A stretch of DNA of 20,300 nucleotides, from positions 1 to 20,300 of the IMG/VR virus record IMGVR_UViG_3300042549_001350, one strand, 5' to 3'. Source of the DNA: a virus. Below the pieces are notes generated by a model. The model saw nothing but the letters and a program-made list of their open reading frames with translations, searched no databases and was not told where the DNA came from. Shown here piece after piece: positions 7,889 to 16,500 of the stretch. The translations under genes and the position numbers were made by a program. Within the stretch, counting starts at the first letter, position 1, and every line of letters begins with the position of its first letter.

Positions 7889-9307
7889 CTATCCGTAACG
7901 GAATAATACGAAGTTATTTGCACCTAGAGTACATACACAACGCTCAGAAAGGAAGTTAACCTCCATTGCATCCAAGTCGCTAGTAGCAGCACCACCGGCA
8001 GAACCTGTAATCCAAGTCTTGTACCGACGATCTTCGGCTTCAGAAGCACGATATCTAACGTGTAAGAAAGGACGTTTAGCATTCTTGCCCATAATCTGAT
8101 CGTAAACTGAGGTAGAACCTGCAGGAACCATCAAACCTGTAATAGTACCTGTTGCAGTTGAAGCAGTGGTATTCAAACCACCACGCATTGTTGGATCGTT
8201 CAAGTATTTCCAATCAGTTTTGTAGAAGTCATAACCTCTACGGAAACCTGAGAAACCTAAGTTTAACGCCATATCAACATCGTTATCGAAAAGACCATAA
8301 GAAGCAGCATTGGCAGCTCCACTTGTAGCGTAACCATTCAATGTAGCTAACATATTGTCAATATCGAAACTAAGACCACGATTAACAAATACTACGTTTT
8401 CTTCGATAGCACCTTGCTTATCCAAACGAGAAACGATAGAATCCCAATCAGAAAGAGTTGTTGGAGTACCACCACCCCATACGTTACCACGTTGGTTAAC
8501 TACGTAGAAAATACCTTCAGAACCAATGTATCCTGCAACTGCAGCACCGGAAGCGGATGCAGCAGGAACTGCTTCAATCATTGAAGTCTCAAGATAATCT
8601 TCAAAACGAAGACGAGTTTCGTGCTCTGATTTCAAATACCACAAGTATCCTGTAGCACCATTCTCAGTAGTTACTTCAACCCATCCAATTTGAGCCATAT
8701 CAGAACCATTAACCGCATACTTATCTTTAATGATAATAGGATTATTGCTGTAGATATCATCTTCAGACTCTAAAGAACCAACCATTCCGTTAGTTCCTTT
8801 TTTAAACTCAGAACCGTAAATAAATACAGTACAAGCTGTAGAAACTGCAAATGCTTGACCTGCAGTCTCGTAGAAAGCACAAGTGAAAGTTGTTGCGGAA
8901 CCTACTGCAGTTACAATAGCTTTGTTGAAAACACCTGATGTATTGTTTTGAATCATCAAAGTCTGTCCAACACGGATAGCTATGTAAGTAACACCACTAT
9001 CAGCTACAGTAAATGTTGCTGTTGCAGAACCTGCTGCTGCTGCTGAAGTACAACTTGTGTACTTTATGTGTAAACGTCCTTGTTCTGCCCATTTAATTTG
9101 GTCAGAGTTAGACGGCATCTCTGCTCCTACCATACGTAGAAAAGACGCAATTGTTCTGTTACCATAACGCTCAAATTCTTTCTCATAAGTATCAGGTAGA
9201 TACTGATTCAAGAAGTTAAAGTTGGTAATGTAGTTTGTTTGCAATGCCACCTGTTCTGCAGAAGGCTGCAGGGCGTAGGTGGGATTGTTTAATAATGCAC
9301 TTGCCAT
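7889..9307 (-). CDS. Major capsid protein (472 aa)
   Basis: Forms the icosahedral head shell, presumably with the HK97 fold used by tailed phages. The N-terminal region contains NQYLPDTYEKEFERYGNRTI (about residues 34-53), followed by GAEMPSNSDQIKWAEQGRLH, which I recognise from capsid proteins of crAss-like and marine Bacteroidota phages. Residues about 83-167 are an alanine/threonine-rich beta segment that looks like an inserted domain, before the fold resumes at GTNGMVGSLES. The gene lies after portal and scaffold, the normal head order. It is less AT-rich than its neighbours (line 8101-8160 has 27 G/C of 60 by hand count) and uses CGT for arginine often (for example R48, R58, R78). Both suggest adaptation for high expression. 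It ends in TAG and is followed at once by a strong terminator. The start is ATG 9305-9307 with an A-rich leader. Confidence 0.88.
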   Translation of the reverse strand: MASALLNNPTYALQPSAEQVALQTNYITNFNFLNQYLPDTYEKEFERYGNRTIASFLRMVGAEMPSNSDQIKWAEQGRLHIKYTSCTSAAAAGSATATFTVADSGVTYIAIRVGQTLMIQNNTSGVFNKAIVTAVGSATTFTCAFYETAGQAFAVSTACTVFIYGSEFKKGTNGMVGSLESEDDIYSNNPIIIKDKYAVNGSDMAQIGWVEVTTENGATGYLWYLKSEHETRLRFEDYLETSMIEAVPAASASGAAVAGYIGSEGIFYVVNQRGNVWGGGTPTTLSDWDSIVSRLDKQGAIEENVVFVNRGLSFDIDNMLATLNGYATSGAANAASYGLFDNDVDMALNLGFSGFRRGYDFYKTDWKYLNDPTMRGGLNTTASTATGTITGLMVPAGSTSVYDQIMGKNAKRPFLHVRYRASEAEDRRYKTWITGSAGGAATSDLDAMEVNFLSERCVCTLGANNFVLFRYG

Positions 9308-9329
9308 TTTTTTTAATTTTTAAATGTTT

Positions 9330-10424
9330 TTAAATCTTTTTTATACTGCGAATCCTCAGATTTCGTCCTGAGTCAGGGTTTATCGCTTTAACCTGCATTC
9401 CGTCTGTAGTTTTGCTAACTTCAGGTGCTCTCCGCTCTGACATATTAATGTTTTTGGTTTTACGCATAACATCTTCAGTGGCATCAGACAATCCTTGTTC
9501 ATAAAAGAACTTAGCAAACTTGTCAGGGTTCATTGCTATTGACAGTGATCTATGATAACCTGCAGCGTCTTTCATTAAACCTTGCTCATCTAAAAACTTG
9601 TTTATAAAGTTTTGTGGAGTTAATTGGTTCTTTTTTAACTCAGAGGCATCACCGGGAGCAAACGTAACTTTTTTGTTATTAACATTAAACTCAAAACCTT
9701 TGAACTCGTTGTCAAATACATCATTTGTCTTTTGGTCAAACCATTGACGCTTACGTGTGTTCTCTTCTTCTATTGTCTTTGCTTGTTTGGTATATTGCTT
9801 ATAACTTTGGTACATCTCTTTCTCATCATCGGAAACGAATGCCTCACTTGACTCAAGGGGCATTTTGTATTTCTCTTTCTGAGAGTTGAAGTATTTCTTA
9901 GCTTCAGCAACAACTTTCTTTTTGGCGATTTTAACTTTTTTAATAGTTAATTCATCGTCAATATCTTCATCGAATCTGTAATCTTCTAATAATGTATCTA
10001 TATCGTTACTATCAAGACCTTCTTGTGTAGATATAAGATAATCTTTAAGAAGTTGTTCAGAGTCCATTGAATCAAAATCTTTCTTTAACTTAACAAAGTC
10101 ATCGAATCCCCGTCCTGTTTCTTTCTTATACTTCATATAAGCTGAAACATCTTCAGGCAAATCTTCACTTTCTTTACGTTCAGCCATTAACTCATCAAAT
10201 GAGTTTATTTGCTTATTGTATCTTTTCCCAATATATGAAAGAACATCTTCTTCTTTTAAATCAGCATTTAAATTCGGTGCATTTTCTTGTACATTATTTT
10301 CAACAAATTGTATCTCTTGTTGTACATTACTTAATGACTGTTCGTGTTTGTCAAGCAATTCTGTTTCTACTTGTTGAACACTTTTTGGCTCAATTACGTC
10401 TAATGATCTTACTTTATATTCCAT
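9330..10424 (-). CDS. Putative capsid scaffolding protein (364 aa)
   Basis: Located between portal and major capsid genes, the standard place for a scaffold. The protein is highly charged, low in cysteine and predicted almost entirely helical: acidic heptad-like stretches in residues 1-170, then lysine-rich helices (KVKIAKKKVVAEAKKYFNSQ near 165-185). The C-terminal part has NPDKFAKFFYEQG and a basic end (RNLRIRSIKKI). An acidic coiled body with a basic capsid-binding tail is typical of phage scaffolds. No protease motif is visible, so removal by an internal protease cannot be read from it. Start ATG 10422-10424 follows a 47-base AT-rich gap with a weak promoter match. Function is inferred from position and composition, not from a recognised family. 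Confidence 0.65.
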   Translation of the reverse strand: MEYKVRSLDVIEPKSVQQVETELLDKHEQSLSNVQQEIQFVENNVQENAPNLNADLKEEDVLSYIGKRYNKQINSFDELMAERKESEDLPEDVSAYMKYKKETGRGFDDFVKLKKDFDSMDSEQLLKDYLISTQEGLDSNDIDTLLEDYRFDEDIDDELTIKKVKIAKKKVVAEAKKYFNSQKEKYKMPLESSEAFVSDDEKEMYQSYKQYTKQAKTIEEENTRKRQWFDQKTNDVFDNEFKGFEFNVNNKKVTFAPGDASELKKNQLTPQNFINKFLDEQGLMKDAAGYHRSLSIAMNPDKFAKFFYEQGLSDATEDVMRKTKNINMSERRAPEVSKTTDGMQVKAINPDSGRNLRIRSIKKI

Positions 10425-10444
10425 TTGATTTAATTTTATTTATA

Positions 10445-10452
10445 CAAAAATA
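10445..10452 (-). promoter_or_regulatory. Weak -7 promoter element match before the scaffold gene
   Basis: The minus-strand octamer TATTTTTG fits TAnnTTTG of Bacteroidota promoters and lies 20 bases before the scaffold ATG in the 47-base portal-scaffold gap. No TTG box was found at the expected upstream distance. Treat as a possibility; the AT-rich gap makes chance matches likely. Confidence 0.25.
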
Positions 10453-10471
10453 TATAAAAAATTTGACATTT

Positions 10472-12907
10472 TTATCTAGGCGAAAATTCAGAGAAGTCAA
10501 ATCCATCTAAACTATCCTCATTACTTTCAAAACTCATTGGTGGAAGATTGTTCTTTCTTTGGTTAATTAACTTAGATTGCTCTGTGTTTTGTTGACTAAT
10601 TCTACTTGCTTTGGCATCTTCTTTCTTTTGCTCTCTATCAGTTAAATTATTAGTTTCCATTCCTCGTATTTGTTGAGTATATTGAAACTCTTCAGCCATT
10701 AGATAAGATTTTAACTCTGCTTCTTTTTGCATTTTTTGAATATCAAAAGCAATTTCAGCTTGTTTTATTTGCATCTTAGCCTTTGTTTCCATATCAATTG
10801 TCTGCATTGCAACTTGTCCTGCCATTTCTTGAGACTTTAATTGCTGTTGAGCAATCATTGCTTGTTTCTGCATAGCCATCTTTTCCTCACGATCTTGAGT
10901 TTTAATTCTTTTCATCTTGAGTAACTGATTGGCAAGTTTAAGATTTCTTATCTCACGTATATCAATTGCATCTTCAAGATTAATATCTCCTTTAGATAAT
11001 GCCATTTGAATATTACCTTCAAGTTGTGCTTTTTGTTCTTCATCAGGAGAAATCTCTATAAATATACCAAAGTCATAAATATAAAGGTCTTTAACTTCAT
11101 CTAGTATAGATACATTGTATTTACCAATTTGATTGGCAAACTCATCTTTAAAGTCAGCATATTGTAAAATATCTCCTATCCTATAAGTTAATGCCTCTGC
11201 TAATGAACGATAGATATACAAAGAACCATCAAGTATATGCCTTGTTGCTGTATTTGAGTTTAATGCTGCTAATTTCTGTAATCCAACTAATGAGTTAGGA
11301 TCAGGATTAGAACCATCTCTTGCTTCATTAAGTCCTGTTACAGACCTAATCATATCAACATAATGGTTCATATTTGTAATAAGCATTTGAGTTTTAGCTG
11401 CTCCTGAGTTAGAGTTTAACTGAGTAATAGGCACTCTTGCATTATTAAAGTCACCATCTTGAGTAAAGCTCCTGCCAATTACACTACCTGTTTGGAAGTA
11501 TAACCTTAAAGCATCTTCAGGATTATATGCGTTACCTGTACCTAAATCAATCTCACTTAGTCCATCTGCATCTATAAATACACCATCAGGAACTGTACGT
11601 GCAATAACTTGCTGTAATTTTAAGTGAGTTATTTGAATTAAGTCAGCAAATGGTATCATCCTGCGACATAAAGACTCAATAACACCCTTGTACATACGTG
11701 GAGCACAGGCTACATAGTTTGGAAGAGCGTGTTGACTAGATGACTTTGGACGAACCATATTCTCAGATAATCTCCATTGTAATAGCATACTAGTTCCCAT
11801 TACCATTACACCTTCATACCAAACATCAATTGTTTTCTCAATTTTTTCAAAATTCCCCTCTTCCATCTTTTCAGTAGGAGGATTAAATGTATCATCTTTT
11901 TCAATTATACGAGAGCCACCACCTTCTAAATTTTTCTTTTTATAAACTACTTTTTTAGTTGTTTTATAATTAAAATATAAAAGAGTACAAGTATCTCTAT
12001 TAAACATACTGTTCTCATAAAACTGAGAAACATTGTAATAATCATACCAAGCTTGGCTGTATTGTGTAACTTCTTGTAAGTCTTCTTTAGTTAAAGATTG
12101 ATCAATTTTCATCAACTCAATTATCGGCATAGTTTTAATCTCACCCCAATAAAAACAATCTTTAAAGTACGGGTCTTCAGTATAACTGTAAACAATATTA
12201 GCCGGGTCAACATATGATATTTTAACACCTGATCCTTGTAAAAACTCGTGCTTTGCAACACCTAACCCAACAACAGTTATATCGTAATCAATTCTTTTAC
12301 GAATATCATCGTAATGATTATCATCAAATAAAGTGTTAATAGCTTCTTCTTCTGCAATTTCAAGTGCAGGTTTAAAGTTAAGCTGCATATATAAAGACAA
12401 TTCCTCATCAGTTTCAGGTAATTCTTCAGGGTCCATCATAAATGGATTTACTCCTGTCATTTCTTGAATTTTACTCAAGATAGGTTTACCTGCCATTTGA
12501 GTTTCAAGCATATCCTGATACTTGCTTCTTTTAGCTTGAGACATTGCATCTTGTGCGTAAGCCTTTACTTTAAAGAGTCTATCTGACATACCATTAACAA
12601 CAATGTCAACAAATTTAGGGATGATTGGAACGGGAGTCCAATCTAAATTCAAATAAGACAAATCTCCATCAATTGCTAATTCATTTTTATATTTGGCAAT
12701 AGACTGTTCTCCACGTGCATATAGTCTTACTCTACGAAAGTCTCTCCATTGACTATAGTATCTACAAGAACTTCCGTCCTTCAAAAACCACTCATATTGG
12801 ATACTTTGACCAATTTGTAATCCAAACTCTTTAGATGCCTTTTCTGCATCTGTAACCAATTGACTAGGAAACGAGGTCGCATTTATTGATATTGTTACAT
12901 TTTTCAT
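10472..12907 (-). CDS. Portal protein (811 aa)
   Basis: Builds the dodecameric portal ring through which the terminase packages DNA and to which the tail attaches. Recognisable portal-type features include the N-terminal segment with CRYYSQWRDFRRVRLYARGE (about residues 48-67), and WTPVPIIPKFVDIVVNGMSD near 90-110. A central stem/wing region includes GLGVAKHEFLQGSGVKISYV. Residues from about 665 to 775 form a long Gln/Met/Lys/Glu-rich helical stretch, fitting a C-terminal barrel or coiled coil extending into the head. The end is acidic (SNEDSLDGFDFSEFSPR). Length is large but usual for crAss-like portals. It lies just downstream of terminase, separated only by an inserted homing endonuclease gene whose stop is 3 bases before this ATG. 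The portal assignment is strong from content and order. Confidence 0.87.
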   Translation of the reverse strand: MKNVTISINATSFPSQLVTDAEKASKEFGLQIGQSIQYEWFLKDGSSCRYYSQWRDFRRVRLYARGEQSIAKYKNELAIDGDLSYLNLDWTPVPIIPKFVDIVVNGMSDRLFKVKAYAQDAMSQAKRSKYQDMLETQMAGKPILSKIQEMTGVNPFMMDPEELPETDEELSLYMQLNFKPALEIAEEEAINTLFDDNHYDDIRKRIDYDITVVGLGVAKHEFLQGSGVKISYVDPANIVYSYTEDPYFKDCFYWGEIKTMPIIELMKIDQSLTKEDLQEVTQYSQAWYDYYNVSQFYENSMFNRDTCTLLYFNYKTTKKVVYKKKNLEGGGSRIIEKDDTFNPPTEKMEEGNFEKIEKTIDVWYEGVMVMGTSMLLQWRLSENMVRPKSSSQHALPNYVACAPRMYKGVIESLCRRMIPFADLIQITHLKLQQVIARTVPDGVFIDADGLSEIDLGTGNAYNPEDALRLYFQTGSVIGRSFTQDGDFNNARVPITQLNSNSGAAKTQMLITNMNHYVDMIRSVTGLNEARDGSNPDPNSLVGLQKLAALNSNTATRHILDGSLYIYRSLAEALTYRIGDILQYADFKDEFANQIGKYNVSILDEVKDLYIYDFGIFIEISPDEEQKAQLEGNIQMALSKGDINLEDAIDIREIRNLKLANQLLKMKRIKTQDREEKMAMQKQAMIAQQQLKSQEMAGQVAMQTIDMETKAKMQIKQAEIAFDIQKMQKEAELKSYLMAEEFQYTQQIRGMETNNLTDREQKKEDAKASRISQQNTEQSKLINQRKNNLPPMSFESNEDSLDGFDFSEFSPR

Positions 12908-12910
12908 ACT

Positions 12911-13573
12911 TTATATATGTTTCCAAGTTTTTTTATTAATAATTGCTAATATAGTCCCTTTAGATACATTAAATATTTTTGCTATTTTATATGAACTAAT
13001 TTTTTCTATATGTAATTTTCTTATTTCAAATATATTTTGATTTGTTAATTTAGAAGTTTTATTGTTTTCTCCTTTTTTAGCAGAATCACTCATTTTGTTT
13101 TTTGTCTCTTCAGATGCTTTAATCCCATATCTTGAATTTTTTTCTCCTAAAGCACTTTCAGACATTTTCTTTTTTGTTTCTTCAGGAATTGGTTTGCCTT
13201 TCCAAAATTCTGAAATTCTTTTTTTATGCCATTCAGATATGGTCTTCCCCTTATTAGGTGCTCCCATTTTCTTTTTTGCCTCATCTGTATGTATAATACC
13301 TAAAACACCATCTCCTCCTAATGTTAGATTACATAATAATCCTCCATCCTGTTTTCTTTTATATAATGCAATAAATTCTTTTTCTTTTATTTTTGCATAT
13401 TCATAATCTATACCATCAAATAAAATCTCTACTTCATAGTCAGTTTTACCAATTATTGAGTTCCAATGTGCATTTCTATGTGTTTTAGAATATGCTCTTT
13501 TAGTATTTAATCCAATGCCAATATAAAATGGCATTTCAATATCTTTTCTTATATGTCTGTATAAACACGCCAT
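12911..13573 (-). CDS. Free-standing GIY-YIG homing endonuclease with NUMOD3-type repeats (220 aa)
   Basis: A site-specific DNA nuclease that promotes spread of its own gene. The N-terminal domain (residues 4-90) has the modified signature Y5...PFYIGIG (15-21), a basic helix region (KRAYSKTHRNAHW), the conserved glutamate in EKEF (64-67) and N82, followed by LGGDG. Residues about 106-170 contain NUMOD3-like DNA-binding repeats (NKGKTISEWHKKR, FWKGKPIPEETKKKMSES, YGIKASEETKNKMSDS). Residues 176-220 form a helix-turn-helix (YKIAKIFNVSKGTILAII). The ATG overlaps the terminase TAA by one base (TAATG), so translation is probably coupled. The gene is far more AT-rich than its neighbours: 9 and 10 G/C per 60 in lines 12961 and 13021 by hand count. 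It looks intact and inserted between terminase and portal. Confidence 0.9.
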   Translation of the reverse strand: MACLYRHIRKDIEMPFYIGIGLNTKRAYSKTHRNAHWNSIIGKTDYEVEILFDGIDYEYAKIKEKEFIALYKRKQDGGLLCNLTLGGDGVLGIIHTDEAKKKMGAPNKGKTISEWHKKRISEFWKGKPIPEETKKKMSESALGEKNSRYGIKASEETKNKMSDSAKKGENNKTSKLTNQNIFEIRKLHIEKISSYKIAKIFNVSKGTILAIINKKTWKHI

Positions 13574-16500
13574 TATCTCATCAATTGACTTGTTGTTCCA
13601 TCATTTGTGTACTTGGCGAAGTTAATAATTAATTTTGATTCTTTTTTCTCCGGCATATACATATGCTTTTGATTTGCCATTATGCATAGTCCTGAACTAA
13701 TAGATGCATCAAATCTTGTCCTGTCATTAATATCAAACCTTGCCCAATCTTCTAGTGTTCTTGTAAATGGCATAGTTCCCATTTCTTCAGGGTCTCTATA
13801 CTTTGCTTCTAAATCCATTCCTACAAACTTCTCTATATAAGACTCAATAGCCGATGCGTGTGCCTGTTTTACATCTTCTGATGAGTTAGGGATACCTCCA
13901 AGTTCACGTTCTGTCTTTGATAACTTCATTAATTGCTTATCAGGTCGGTTTAAACTAAACCCCCTATATCCTCTATTTTTAATGTGATATAAAAGTCTTG
14001 GCTTGTTATTTTCTACTAAGATAGGCATTCCGTAGAACACACAAGCCATTAATACTTCTTCAAAAAATATCTCTGCAGTTTGTGGACGGGCAACATATTC
14101 TAAAAAAAACTCATTTACAGGAGCATCATCCATATGGAACTTAGTCATTCCGTGTAGTGCCCCATTGGAACCACGTCCTCCAACTACTGCTGATATATCA
14201 TAGGAGTCACATCCAAATGACCCAAGATGCTCATTGCCGGGATATTTAATCCCGTTTCTTATATGAACATTATTCTGCATATGCTTTGGTGGAGACCAAC
14301 TTATGTTAAATCTACCACGCTGTTCAGGGGTCCATATAACCTGTGTGTCCTTTATACCATCCTTCCAATAGAAAGACCCACGTGTCATATAGTGGTCTTT
14401 TATCATTGAGTCATTGTAGTCAATCTGTTGATAAATCTTAGTAAGGTTAAACAAGGCTTGTTTGCTCTCATCTCTAAATGCGTGAGACTCAGTTCTAGGA
14501 AACTGACGATAAAACTCATTCAATGCATCTGCATCGCTTTTTAAGGACTCAACCTCCGCTTCCCAATAGTCTACTGCCCCATTCTTAATAAGATTACCAT
14601 CTACCCCTAGAATCGGCTCTATTGGCTTCTTAAACACAGGCATACCATATCTATCTATAAATCCCTCCATATTCCACTCCATTGGAATGAATAGTGCATA
14701 TAGTCCACTTTTAGTCTGCCCATTGGCATTGCGGTTAGCTACCCTTGAGTCCTCATAAATATCTTTAAAGTTTTGTCCACCTTTAGATAATGCATTTGAG
14801 GTTGACCCCATCATACATTTGCCTATAATCTTGCTACCTAAACGCAAACAAGTTTTAGTTACACGCCAATTCTCCTTAATGTTTACAGGCTTGGTCCACT
14901 TCCCACTATTAAGACTTAATGTAAAATCTGATAAAATTAACTTTCTTTCATTGTCATTATCTCCATCTACTTGTATACCAACATAGTCTCCTTTACCAAT
15001 ATATTCAACACTTATTTTATTTCTTCTACCTTTTGTTTTAGGAGTATAATCTTCAAAAGACTTCTTTTTTGTTATAATAGGTATTCTTGCAAGGTCTCCT
15101 GATAAACGAACTGAATATGATGTTGTATTAAAATTTGTAGTAGCTTCAGATATATTGCTACAACTTATACCACAAGACAATGCAATTATTCTAATAGATT
15201 CTATGATATGCTTTTTACTCATACCTATTTCTATATTACCCTTCTTTTTATCGCTATGACCATCAGAGTCAATAAGTCCTGCTAATAACTGAAGTCTTGT
15301 ATCTATTGAAGATTTCATATAACTATCAGGAACGTGCTTATTCATATAAACACCTATGTCTCTTAATGATTGATTAATACCTTTAAATGCAAACTCAACA
15401 ATTTTAGGAGAATCAGACTTTTTAAGTTCAAATGGAATGTTTTTCATTTGAGCAATCATACCAAGATAATGAAGTAATTCAGGTTCTTCTTCTTTATTTA
15501 CCAATATAGTAAACACTTGTTTTCTACCATCACCTAACCAAAGTCCTAATAAATATGGTGGTATTCCTTCAAAACTATCTTTCATTTCTACACCCTTAGA
15601 TGTAACTCTTGTTAGATGTTTTTTTATATAGTCAGATTTACCTATATACTCTTCAGGTGTCATTATTGCCTCTTCGTGTCTTTTGCTTTTGTTTCTTGTA
15701 TTAAACACGTATCTATTAAATACCAACCTATGATTTTTAGTAACAATATAATCTTGCCCATATGGTTGTTTAACCAAATACCTATCAGTTTCACCTGATA
15801 CCTTTTTTATTACAGTTTTTATCTTGCCACCTTCAACCATTACCTTATCTCCAATATTAATATCTTTAATAGGCTTAAACTCAAAGTTTTCAGTAAGTAT
15901 TAATGTATCAGGAGCATAACACTCATCGTGAGCCAAGAACAATAGTTTCTCTCCATCATAGGAGTTGTCTTCAGTATTCTTCCAATCTATTGACGTGTCA
16001 AGTCCATCAATGCTATCGTCATTTACCTCATACATATTCTTTTTAGTAATCTTTGATGCCGGTATACGGAAAGCCAACTCAGTCTTTGGCTTATCCATAC
16101 CATCCATAATAGGTTTGAAAAAGAAAGGAAGACGATTATTAATAGGAACAACCTTGTCTGTAAACATTTTTTTAGCATCTGCCCCTGTCTTTGACAAGAT
16201 GCCTATACGTGCGTCACGTGCGAGGGTGCCTATATTAATACACTCAGAAGAAGACATAAAAGAGAAACCTGAACGTCTTATTTTTAAATACACCATTCCA
16301 AATGATCGTGGATCAGCACGACAAGCCTCCCAAAATATCCAATATATCCTATTGGCTTCACGAAAGTCAGGATAACCCACATCAATACCTGCCCATTGCA
16401 GGTACATATAATGAGAACCTGTTATGTATGTAGGCATTCCGTTGTTCATAAACCAAAAGCCTTGTTCCCTATAATCAAACTCTTGTTCGATATAGTCTAC

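Noticed and set aside
10445-10472. A full promoter in the portal-scaffold gap
   Set aside because: Only the -7 octamer matches; no TTG lies at a suitable distance, so it is listed only as a weak element.
12911-13573. A group I intron carrying the GIY-YIG gene
   Set aside because: Terminase and portal are each intact on either side and the endonuclease fills the whole gap with 1- and 3-base junctions, leaving no room for intron RNA.
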